A stretch of 64,000 nucleotides of DNA from Onthophagus taurus (lineage: Eukaryota; Arthropoda; Insecta; Coleoptera; Scarabaeidae): NCBI RefSeq assembly GCF_036711975.1, contig NC_091967.1, positions 13,206,001-13,270,000 on the forward strand, written 5' to 3'. The notes under the pieces are model-generated. The model saw only the letters and a program-made list of their open reading frames with translations, was not told where the DNA came from and did not search any database. Every line of letters starts with the position of its first letter. Positions within the stretch are counted from its first letter, which is position 1. The position numbers and the translations under genes were made by a program. Shown one piece after another: positions 1-11,196 of this stretch.

Positions 1-649
1 TCACTTCATTTTTATCGCATATTTGAATTATCCAGTATTTAATTTCATCATCTTTCCACAGTTTCAATAAGACTCTAAATTTAACCGTATATAAGTATAT
101 TATCCCAAATTTCATTTTTTATCATTTAGAATCTTTATATTACTTGAGAGGAAATTTTAAACAAGTAAAGCAATGTTTTCCAACTTTCCCTACGTACCAA
201 GAAAACGCAAGAAGTTCTTAATTGGGTGTTTACTGCAATATGTAAACCCATTTTATTCCGAAAGTATTCAGATTTCTCGAATATCAGCTACATAACTTTT
301 CAAACCAACCTAAAAAAAATGTAACTTGTAGAATAAGTACGTAACATATACAATTTACTTCAACTCGGGTAAGTAATTCCCCAATTTATTTCAAGTCTTT
401 ATTTATTTCCACGTTGTTTCAGATTATCCCTTAACAAGAACTACTATTTTGAAACTGAATTGGTGTGCGGCGTCAATTCTAAATTTTAATCTTATTAGAG
501 TTAATTAATAATTAATTATGTTATATCGAGTTATCCTCATTTTATTTATAGATACAAAAATTAAGTGTTAATGGTGTATACTTCATTTTATAACGTTCTA
601 AATGTTCCAAGCAAACTATAGTTCGTGTTGTAGAGTTTCCAGCGTCATC
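1..649. other. AT-rich non-coding sequence
   Basis: No coding frame, RNA gene or clear repeat is visible in this AT-rich stretch. It leads into the Tc1-like relic that begins at about 650. Confidence 0.5.
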
Positions 650-1130
650 AAGTCTCCTTCCTAAAATTTCCTAACCATGCTCGATGAGCTAATGATCAGG
701 TGAGTGGAGTAACGATGGCAAAATATTAGAATTATCCTCTGCAAATCGGTTTATAGAACGTCTTGCAATATGGGGATGGGCATTATCGTGCTGAATTAGT
801 GAATGTTCCAACAGTTCAAGAAATGGAATTCTACTTCCTTATCCACATAGTCCCCACATAGTGCTACCATACTCATGCATATGCATTCCCAAATATACTT
901 GAGCTTCATTCTCTTGTAGTGCAGTCGCAACTCACAAATGTTGCTACCAGTGTGTGAGATAGGATTGGAACATGAAACTGTGATTCTCTGCTCTTCTGTG
1001 ATGTTCTTGAATCTATGTCTGATAACAACGCATAATGGACGGCGAATTAGTTCCAGATAAAGCGATTTGTAATTTATCTGAATAAAAAACCATCTTTGCC
1101 CAAGACAAAACTAACACTGCGATCTTTGAT
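650..1130 (-). mobile_element. Tc1-like transposase relic
   Basis: Reverse-strand translation gives a decayed piece of a Tc1-type DDE transposase. Around 691-815 it reads like HDNAHPHIARRSINRF, then a stretch resembling the family's proline-rich SPDLxPIEH block. Further upstream, around 1000-1130, lies a piece resembling the FSDESRF...G block that precedes the second catalytic Asp. Several stops and shifts interrupt the frame and no terminal repeats were found, so this is an old dead fragment of a plain DNA transposon. The family call rests on the aligned motifs. Exact ends are unknown. Confidence 0.6.
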
Positions 1131-3650
1131 ACTTCACATCATAAATTAAATGCCGATTATAATGAATCAGTAACAAGGGTAAAAAAAGGAAATGATGATC
1201 AATTGAAGACATCTCAACGAATCTATTACTTAGGATACAACCATCTCAACATCTACCAATAAATTCTGTCTCTTTAAACTTAAGTCTGCAACTTATTGAA
1301 TTGCCCATTAGTAAAGTTGTGTTAATTTTAAGTAAAATTTTTGTATTTTGGGAACATGTTTTTCATAACGATAGGTTTGCCAAACACTCCATATACATTT
1401 TATTTCCACGCCATTTTTTCCGATGAATTTGAAATGTTCATATGTTTACCTTTTTTTCTAATTTTGTGTCAATGCAATTTTAATTTCCATTTTTTTCCTA
1501 TTTGCATGAAAAGCATCAAAACGGTTGTCGTAATTAGAAAAAAATTGTTTCATAACAAATCGTGTTGGTACTGGCTCGTTGGGTTGCAAAGGTAAAACCA
1601 GGCGCAATAATTGTTTGCATTTCATAGAGGGTACTGCAAATATGACTCGCATCAAGTGTTACGGTAGGGCAAAAACATCACGTCGACCGATGTGGCGTCG
1701 GAGAGTGCACTTTAACATCTATGTAAATGTTTTATTTGACACGTGTAAATGCGCACGGTAAATACAAAACGGGGTGACCGCAAATTATGACTACCTCTTC
1801 GAAAATTTACCATTTATTTCGCAATTATCGAACAGAGCCGCCGCTAGCGGTACTCGAATCCTAAAGCCATTCGGCAAATTTTAATGATTGCCGAGCGATA
1901 AAAACTCCCCAGAGTGCGCCATTAAATTTAAATAAATCTGCTGTTGAAAGAGTGGACGGTTTTGTTAATATTGCTAAACCGGGGAAAAAATTTGAAATAT
2001 GGTTCGAACAACAACACTAAAATAAATTCAATTAAAAATTTGCCAAAGTTTGCAAATTAATAAACTAGGGAAATTACAAAATCGCAATAAAAACGCAAAC
2101 TCATTTAATCTAAAATTAAACCCGAAATGAATACCGTTATCACCAAAGTCCTCAAAATGTCAACCGGAGTATTAATAATTAAAATAGCTACGGGGGTGAA
2201 TGTTATCGTCGTCTAGCGAGGAACCCGGTCTCCTCACTTCGTACTTCGGAAATCGTCGTACCATTATCATTTTATTGAGCCACGCGGCAAGGGGCTATAA
2301 AATTGTATGGTTCCCGCATATCCGATTTCAGTGACTTTGATGTTCAAACCCTAGATGCTCGATTATGTTGCGTCCCCTTCCACCCTTAAAATTACGAGAG
2401 TCTACGAAATTATTATACCCCGACCCTTCGCAGATCGTAAAGCTTTTTTATTGTGAGTACACTGTTATTATTCGGAAAATTATTCGCAAGTTTATGAATT
2501 TCAAATCACAGTTGAAAGAAGGAAAGGCGGGGTCTTTTCTACTTTGCAAGCTAAGATATACCAAGCCATTATTTAAAGCGGGCGCGTTTAATTAACGAAC
2601 CACCTGACAATAAGAAGGGCTTCAATTGCCCTTCGCGTCTTCCTAATTGTTCCACCCAGCGGCAGCAAAAAGCGTAAACAAAGGGAAAAAATAATAATGA
2701 CCGCCAACGGAGGCGGGTATTTCATTTTGAAAACTCGGCGAGATTAAATTTTGACAATAATTTCTCGGTTTAATATAAGGCAGCAATCGGATTTTTCCCT
2801 GAAGTGTAATCTCGCTGGTTACCCCGTTTGCCCCCGGGGGAAGCAATTTAAGTCGTCTCGAGAAATTTTATGCAGTTAAGTGCTGAGTTTAATGTAATCG
2901 TCTAGGATTCAGCCTCGAAACCCTTTCCTTTCCTTCGATACTTTACCGGCCACGGACCCTAGGGTCTGCCGTATTAAAATATAAACGTCCGGGCTTCTTT
3001 AAGATTTACACGGACCAGGTAAATTACTTCCTCAAAGGTAAATTGAACAAAATTTGAATAAAGTATTAAAAAAATCATTGTGCAATTTTATATCTGCTGA
3101 CGATGATATCTAGCTCTTTTACTCTCTTTTTTAGATGACAAAAAAAATTGAATTAGTTTTATAAACTTCACTAACAATGTCCATTGATATGGGTCAAGTC
3201 ATATTATGTATCCCGAAGGAGTTGTTCCCATCCGCAGTTTATAGCCTTATCTTGCAGGCTTTCCGCAAATAAATTACCTACCCGAGATCGTTTACACCGG
3301 AGAATAATAGTTACCACCCTTTTTCTCTTCAGGCAAATTGCAAACCCTTAACCATATTTGACCAAAAATGTCCTTTGAGAATCAAAATTTAATTAACTTG
3401 ACGATATTAATTTCTAAAATACTAAGCATGCTTCAGTCCTAGTACTTACTACCCTAAAACTTTCTGGACCATTTCAATATTGAATAAGTTTGTGTGATTT
3501 CAAGTACCGTTAACGACGACGAAGAGAGTAGAGGGACGAGGAGCATCGACATTTCGCGTAGGATGCGTTTATTAGGACAACTTGATCGGAGCACGTTTAC
3601 AATCGTGTCGTCGGTATTGCAGACGTCAAGTTGCACGGGCACAGGACCTA
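1131..3650. other. Gene-free stretch with a less AT-rich block
   Basis: No gene is recognised; short frames at 1341-1761, 2365-2595 and 2643-2846 have no family features. About 2170-3000 is noticeably less AT-rich than its surroundings and lacks repeat features, which is the usual look of unique, possibly conserved regulatory sequence. That reading is an inference from composition only. Confidence 0.35.
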
Positions 3651-3725
3651 ATATGTTCTCGATAAAGTTTGAACTTGGAGTAGTTCCACTCGTGTGAGCC
3701 AGACAGTTTCCGACTTCTGGCTACT
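3651..3725 (+). repeat. Inverted homologous block, copy A
   Basis: This 75-bp block is repeated in reverse orientation at 8596-8672. Shared stretches include GATAAAGTTT, ACTCGTGTG and CAGTTTCCGACTTCTGGCTA, separated by small insertions and substitutions. The two copies lie about 5 kb apart. They could be ends of an old transposon or a duplicated regulatory module. Confidence 0.6.
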
Positions 3726-4399
3726 TGTGAAATATTGAAAGGTTCGGCATGTGGCTCGAGTACCCTCTCAACTGCTATAACGTTCAAAATTATTGCCGCC
3801 CTTCTACGCGCCTGTTATTAACTATAGCCAATGGGGGCCGTATCCTCTTTTCGCATCACGCTCATTTCGTTATAGAGCGAGCTCAACTGCCATTAACACA
3901 AGAGTAGTAGCTGTAAGTGCTTACAAGAGTGTATTCAATATGTACAAACGCATAATAACAAAACAAATATGGTATATAAAATATGTATAATTCATAAATT
4001 ATACGTATATATATAATCTTCTAAGTTATTTCAAATCGTTACATACATATCTAAATGTAATACTTATGTAATGTAATTTCTACTCAACTAAAGTACCATT
4101 AATTGAATCAGCAAGGAGAAATTGTACCACAATTTGTCAGAGATCTCGAAATAGGTTTGGGATTCAGCTAAATTTTTGTACATCTGCGAGGGAATTGTGA
4201 TAATTAGTGAGAAATGTAAACGTGAAGCAGATGATGCCGGAGTACAAAATGTTAACGTTTGATTTGATTTAGCATTATTATGATTAGTGCAACATTGAGT
4301 ATAATAATGTTTTTTGTTTTAATTAATATGATGACGACAAACGTCTGTTCGTTACCTCATGATTTCCCAAACTGGATGTCTCCAAATATTGACTTATGT

Positions 4400-4545
4400 T
4401 AGATATCTTAACCATTGGTGGTTATAGATTTGATAGGATAGAGAGAGTAGGTCGTGGACGTTGTGTGGCGGTTTATGTAAGTGATATCCTTTGATGTACT
4501 AAAGCAGATGCGGATTTGAACAACTATGTCATAGTAAAATCCGTA
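4400..4545 (+). mobile_element. LINE endonuclease-domain fragment
   Basis: Translation around 4405-4495 reads GGYRFDRIERVGRGRCVAVY. This matches the region of LINE apurinic-like endonuclease domains where a Gly-Tyr/Arg stretch is followed by GRGGGVAVYVR. The frame ends shortly afterwards and neither the GDFN block nor a reverse transcriptase follows, so only a scrap of a non-LTR retrotransposon remains. The clade cannot be resolved. Confidence 0.5.
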
Positions 4546-7500
4546 TAAAAAATCTCATGTGATTTAATATCTCTTAAATTTATGATTTTTTTAATTCCTG
4601 TATGTTTAACTTATTTAATATTTATGCATTGTTGAATAAGTTTACTTAGTTGAGTGTAACTCAAAATCAGTCGATATTATCTAAAATTTCTGGTATATTA
4701 GATTTGTAGATTTATTAGCCAGGATGTAGCTGCTCAACGGGATTACTTGGTATTACAGATGATATCTTGTTATACACTGATGAGGGAAAACAAAAAATAA
4801 TATAAACACAATATTTTTGTTTGGGCCTAGTGGCAGGAAAGAAGGTATTACAAATAATGTTTAACCTAAAATTTTTCATTAACAATACAGTATTCTTGGT
4901 TAGATAGGGTCTCAGGCTAAAAGTCTTTATTTGATGTTCAGATCAACGAGTGATTAGGAAGCCTGTATTACTCACATTATTATCAAATTTTAACTTTTGC
5001 CATGTACTATTTACCAAGCTCTAGTACAACTTGTATATTTCTCATGATTTGGTGATTCGTAAATTAAACATTTTTAATATAATCGTTAATAGCATCAAAT
5101 GAATTATATTTGACAAACAAATTAGAATATGTTTCCTATGGTAGGTTAGAATCAATGATTTACCAATTAAAAGTATGGTGTTCCTTAACTCACGTATCTT
5201 GAGGTCTCTCCTTTTTATATTATTCTGGAATGATGCAACCTGTTATTGCAATTCTGTAATGTTGTTTCAAGCCTGTAAGGTTAAAAATACTGATACCGCC
5301 GTATCCGGTATTTGAGTTCATTTCATTCGATGTTTTAGATTAACCAACCTTCCTACAGAGCATGTAGGAAGGTAGGTGTAATCTCCATTCTTACTTTTTC
5401 TATCCTTTCTCGCAGCTTTCTACCTCATGGGTAACGTTTTGGTATTTTGGTTTTGTTCTTGTCTATCCTCTTTCTCATCCATTTTGCCTATTTAAGTGTC
5501 ACACTCGAATGTTAGTTTGAAACTGCGTTTCTGCATTTAAACTCTCATTCCTGTCATTACTTCTTTTACATCCTCGATGCACCCTTCCTCTTCTAACACA
5601 TCCCGAATCCACTTGAAAATTCTTCCATGTTACCCCTCTGCTTGCGTTGGGTTGGGAGTTAAGCACATTTACAACAATCCCCACTTTTTTTATTTTTTAT
5701 TTTTATGTATTTCTGCTAAACGTCCGCATAATAACATATAACAAACATTTTACAACAATGTAATTTACGTATTTTGCGTGAATTGATTTCAAGGGGATAA
5801 TGTTTCAAGCTACAGAAGATTACCCTTCAACTGATAGTGGCTAACTTGCTTCCGATTTTTGTAGTTTCCCGTCATTTATTGCATTGGTACTGATCGTTTT
5901 CCTCATAAAAGATTCGAAATAAAGCTACACCATTCGTTACAACGAGCCTTACTTACACACAAAGGGCGGAAAAGTACATATACAGTCCACTTTACGCAGC
6001 TTTAACTAGGGCTATTAGTTTAAAGTAGGGTGAACAGTAAAGTGGGGTTATTTGAGAAATACGAGGGTATAAGAAATGTACTTAAAAAGTTGCGTAATGT
6101 TGCAAACGTTTGAAATAGTTTGAATACAAACTTTAGGATTCGACTGTACGCGATTCGAGAAAGACAGAGTGTATTGAATATAATGATAATGCGATAACAA
6201 TTTGTCATTAAAGCCGAGAACGGCGAGATGCAGGGGATGGATGCAGGGGCGAATTTAGATGGATGGAAGTTTGTTAGTTTCGGGACGGGTGGATATAATC
6301 AGCTCAGACAAGCGCACTTCATTTGGACATCGAGCGAGGAAGTCGACGAATCTCCACTTCTGAGCGACCTAATTTCGTTCGCGTCAGAAATGCGATATTT
6401 TCGCGCAATTTATTCCGTGTCTGCGAAAAGATGAAAAGGGCAAAATTAAAGGACAAAGCGGGAGTAGCCAGTACCCCCGTAACAACGACGACAATAACGC
6501 GTCAGTTACCAGGAAAATTTCATATTGTGTATAAGCAACGGCTGCCACATACACCTGTACATAATTTATTTCAAGTATATATAGGTTAACATTACGAGCT
6601 TTACTTAAGAAAATAACTATTTAAATTCGCATCACGTGTTACTTCTATTTTAATCATACCGAGAAAGATTTTAATTAAAACTTTATGACGGATGTAAATG
6701 GAAAGGATTTACTTTCCTCCAAAGGAATCTTATATAATTTATACAATTTGAGAATCATTCGTATAAATCTCCGAGAGTTCCGTCAAACTTAGATTCGGCT
6801 TCTATATTTAAAATTTTTAGGTAGTTAATTCTGTAGTTCTTCGTAACTTCGACCTCTTTCCACAAAAACTCCACTAATGTTTAAAGTTTATGCGAACCGT
6901 ATACTTTTATAACAGCAAATCACATAAAGTTTATCCCAACGAATATAAAAAGGGGAGAAACTACTAGTATTCAGAAAATTATCTCAACTTAAACCTAGAA
7001 ACTGTCCAACAGCTTGAACAAGCGAATTGATCAAAATTCTAGTAAGATCCTATCGATAAACTTCCTTAATCCATCAGCTTACCTAAGTAAGTAAAAATTT
7101 CCAAGACGCGCTTACTCCAGTCTTTTCTAGGGCGTTTTATATCTTTACGATATTCCGTTTATCACGGCACAAAACACCTTGTAAAAACGAAAGGGAGAAT
7201 AAAACGAAAACTCGCCCTCTCGTATACAGGGCACGCCATCACGATTCCATTTTTCTCTGACGCGTCTGCTTTCTTTTCTTATCAAGCTACGTATGGCTTC
7301 ACAAACTCTACCAATTTTACGAACCAAATGTGTTTTTCAAGTGACAAAATAATCGTGTGTCACATATTTCCACTTCACAATAAAATCGCTATATTTTTAA
7401 CATATTTACTTTGCGATAAATTTACTTACCATTAATGATATATAACACCCATTGTTCCTTTAAAACGAGATTATTTTATACTGCAAACACATTTAATTTA

Positions 7501-8595
7501 CTGAAATCATTTCTAACAAACACAGAAATCATCCTGGTTTATGTTAAATATTAATAAGTTGGTACGTGTTAGATAACGGATTCGTAAGTCCAACAGAATA
7601 ACTCTATTTCCATCATCCTGGGTCACTATCATCCCGTTGGCTTAAATACACATCTCTTAAATCCTCTAGCATTGCGAGGTTCTCCTCATTAAATATGCAT
7701 TAAATACACCACGATTCACCCGCATCTTACAAATTTAAACATAAATTTAATTTAACTTTGTTTTCTTGTTCATAACAATGTATCAAGATTTCAACAAAGA
7801 AAAATAAATTAATTTCTCATTATTATTTGGATACCCCAATAAATTCTTTTACAATGTGAAGCACTGGGTGCGACACGTACACGTGGAATCGTGCGGCTGG
7901 CAACGTGCCGGTAACGTTTTGCACGTGTCAAACTTATGCACGAGCCCATCTAAAGTATGCGCTTTACGTTGGTGCTCACGTTTCCGCCAAATAAATTTAT
8001 TGTGAACCGATGTTTACGTTAGCAAATTAATATGCATAGCCACCGCAAACTTTCTGCCGAGTTCGGATTTAATGAATTAAGTACTGGCACACATGCGGCC
8101 CCTCGCTTGCACACACAGCCAGGTCAATAGAGTACTACTAGAACGTCGCGACGATGCTGCGCCACCACGAAATTGCAAAATACGCTTCAGAATCTCGTTT
8201 TATAGCGAATATTCAATTTAGCTCGAACGAGACCCGGGTTTATCCAGAACTAGACGTTGCGTTGTTGAGCTACTGAAATTGCTGCATTATTACTATATTA
8301 AAGTATACAACATTATTTCTTGTTTTTTTTAATAATAACCTAAGTTTCGAGCGAGGTTATGTAAAACTGATTTACTCGTGTATATAAGGTTTTAAAGAAT
8401 GTGATGATGTAATAAATAAAATTGAAACTTACATAAAAGTAATTGAAATGACTTCATTTCCAGGTATTGTATATAAGAACCTAGAACTAAATAAGAATAG
8501 TAATTTTTCTCTTGTCCCACAAGCGAACAAGAAATATTGCACGTAATGACAGTTGAAATAGTGCTTCAACAACTTCGCCAGCTTTAAAATATTAG
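4546..8595. other. Gene-free stretch; candidate regulatory sequence
   Basis: No convincing coding region. A short perfect inverted repeat lies at 5348-5372 (9-bp arms CCTTCCTAC/GTAGGAAGG). Less AT-rich blocks at about 6200-6500 and 7860-8240 look like unique non-repetitive DNA; the second carries two CACGTG E-boxes. The open frames at 6228-6589 have no recognisable domain and are probably chance openings in the less AT-rich block. Confidence 0.35.
7880..7927. promoter_or_regulatory. Pair of perfect CACGTG E-boxes
   Basis: Two palindromic CACGTG hexamers (7880-7885 and 7922-7927) lie 42 bp apart in a locally GC-richer block with further near-matches (ACGTGC, CACGTA). CACGTG is the binding site of bHLH factors such as Clock/Cycle, Myc/Max and MITF types. 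No gene start is visible within several kb, so this would have to be a distal element. Function is inferred from sequence only. Confidence 0.35.
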
Positions 8596-8672
8596 GTAGC
8601 CAGAAGTCGGAAACTGACTCGTAGTGGCACACGAGTGCGGGTACTGCAACTTTAAACTTTATCGAACATATT
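8596..8672 (-). repeat. Inverted homologous block, copy B
   Basis: Read on the minus strand, this block aligns with 3651-3725. The best conserved part is the TTTCCGACTTCTGGCTAC end. The middle differs by several substitutions and a small insertion, so the duplication is not recent. Confidence 0.6.
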
Positions 8673-9440
8673 GCGACCCGTCAATGCTGGCCACCTGTTC
8701 AATACCCAACGCATAAATCTGTTTTGTGGGTTTCATAGAAACCTTAAAGTTGTTTTAAGAACAAATTTACCACTAAACATCAATTATTTTGTCGATAAAA
8801 TGTATTCGATCGCTTGAATTTAAGGTTTCTCACATGTACATTTATGTAATCGTCATTGTTGTAGTTGTTATAGCAACCTCGGATTCACCGAGTCGATCAA
8901 CGAAAACCAATTATTTAGCTATGTTATAATTTAGCCACACTCAATTAACCAACGTTGTCCGACGTAATCGTGTTAAATGGTGGCGTGGAAGTGTTTACTT
9001 TCAGTTTTGGGCAATGAAAATCGATCCACTAATTCAATTAAGTCAAAATATGAATACTACACCGTAACCGATTAAATAAACGACCTAAATGATTCTAAAA
9101 ATATCATTTACGTATAGTTAATTTGAGTTGCAATACGATGGGTGTAGGATTTCTTTTTTTACTTACATTTCTTGCCAAGCAACATATTCATGCAATGTTT
9201 TTTGACTAAGACCTTGCTAAGAAGATACAAGGTAGAGGATCTCAAGAAAAAAGAGAATAACCTAATGAGATTGTAGCAAAGAAGGTGGAATTACTGCTAT
9301 TATTACACAGAAAGGACGATATTGATCGAAAATTGATTGAAATAACGTTGAGGTATGCTATGGAATGTGTTAGACAAGCTAATTAGAGTGTGCCAACTAA
9401 GACGCTTGAGAGAATTTCGGCGTCATGTTGTTAGAGATCA
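8673..9440. other. AT-rich non-coding sequence
   Basis: Nothing recognisable. No domain-bearing frame, no RNA gene, and no clear repeat before the degenerate array that begins at about 9440. Confidence 0.45.
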
Positions 9441-9630
9441 GAGACGATGTGTAAAGGTATCACAAGTTTAAAGGCACCAGAGAATATATTAAAGAAGTTG
9501 AGTACTTCCAGAGACGATGTTAAGACGATATTGAAGGATATCAGAAACGATGTTGAATGTTGTCAAAAACAACATTGAATGATGTTTAGTGCTATGTTAA
9601 AAAGTGGCAGAAATGGTATTAAGAGTTTTT
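9440..9630 (+). repeat. Degenerate minisatellite, copy 1
   Basis: Several imperfect units of roughly 25-30 bp follow a pattern like GGATATCAGAAACGATGTTG, with GAGACGATGTTAAG, AACATTGAATGATG and AAATGGTATTAAG variants. A related array lies in the opposite orientation at 10440-10575. Divergence between units indicates an old array. Confidence 0.5.
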
Positions 9631-10439
9631 TCGTTACGATATTTTCCCCTTCATCAAATTCTCCTCCACATAATGTGAATTCACGTCCTTCATTTTATTT
9701 TCGATACGTATCGGTTCTCTATGTTGACACAGATATTACATGCTTTTCGAAGTTGTGACGCATTTAAGTAGCTTCCCACCCTCCGTTATTATATTTTATT
9801 ATCCTATATTTTTCTACAAAACGGAAATTTTCGTTCAAAATCCGAAGAAAGGAAAGGGAGTTTTTACAGGGAAAGTTTATACAATTAAATTTTATTACAA
9901 GGAAATATCTTTATCGCTAGACTTTTCAAGCAAAAAGATATATTTTTTAGTGTTTTTTTTATACCAAGAAAGTAATAAAATTGTTTCTAGTTTAAAAGAT
10001 AATAATCTCAAAAGCTTTTCTGTAACGTTTCGTTTTTCTCACTGACTTTAAATCTATATTTGATTTTATACCATATTTTGAACGTATTATTTCATTTAAC
10101 ATTTCATTAAAACTTTTTGATCATATCGAATAACCGATAATTAAACCTTTGTAAGAAGAATCTGTCTTCGTTGTTTAAATTTTACGCTTGATACATAAAC
10201 TGGTAAAATGGATACATTTGATTTCATTTTATGAAAAAATCAACAAGAAGAATTAAACTGTGAAAGGAGTTTGGAAGTAAGATTGATTCGGCCAAATCAA
10301 ACTGGTAATAGGAAGTACTGTCTAGTAATTTTAAGCATAGAGAGTTGTTTATAAGATTACCATTTATGCTCTGTTCTACATGAACATATAGGGATCTATA
10401 ATTTTACATTCTAATGCATCTATTAACATTACCTCATAC
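9631..10439. other. AT-rich spacer between two inverted minisatellites
   Basis: The frame at 9740-10045 (101 codons) is low-complexity, rich in Phe, Lys and Ser, and has no domain or splice context. I treat it as chance. No other feature is visible. Confidence 0.4.
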
Positions 10440-10575
10440 TATTCTTAATACCTTGATACCCACAAAAGATTATTATTAACGTCATTCTTAATACCGCTAA
10501 ATATCATTCTTGATATCCTCCAATATCGTTCTCTGGTTTCCTCAACATCATCCTTGATATCCTTTAAGATTATTA
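10440..10575 (-). repeat. Degenerate minisatellite, copy 2 (inverted)
   Basis: On the minus strand this reads as repeats of GGATATCAAGGATGATGTTG, GAACGATATTGGAGGATATC and AAGAATGATATTTAGCGG. It is the same unit type as the array at 9440-9630, in opposite orientation. Confidence 0.5.
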
Positions 10576-11196
10576 CTGTAAAGGAAGCAATCAGTAAGGC
10601 GCCGGGAATAACACAATAACTACTGATAACTTCCAGGAAAGGGTCAATGCATCAACAAGGGAGGACGATATTTACTGAATATACGACATTTAACTATAAC
10701 TTTGAAGTACATTCTGTACTTACTGTATGCACTGTGTAGTCTGATGCTGATCAGCATCGCTGGCTTGCAATATGCACTTTGAAATGTTAATTTGCAGTTT
10801 GATGTTCCATTTATAGCTACCAGTTACATTATGCTGTTTACAGCTGTAATCTGTCTTTGTTTTCCATTACGCAGTCATAGCTTAGACTATTCTATATGTA
10901 GCATATAGACATTCTGCGTCTCTAATACACAAGCTGCAGCTATTATTATTATTATTATTTATTTATTATTGGGACACAAACAGGGAGGATATCCCCAGTG
11001 AAGCATCCTCATAAAAACAAAGCACTTAACTACATACCAAGCAAAAAAACGAGAAAAGAAAAAAAAAAAATAACAATAATTATAACATTAACTATGAAAA
11101 TAATAATAACAGCATTGATAGTTGCTAATTAGAAAAAAATTACAAAAAAAAAGCGAAAAATATTATATAATTGTACTACAATACAGAAGATAACAA

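Noticed and set aside
6228-6589. Two overlapping frames in a less AT-rich block
   Set aside because: Composition effect; neither has a domain, a conserved motif or plausible splice partners.
9740-10045. 101-codon open frame
   Set aside because: Low-complexity Phe/Lys/Ser-rich translation, no domain, no splice context, in AT-rich sequence between two minisatellites.
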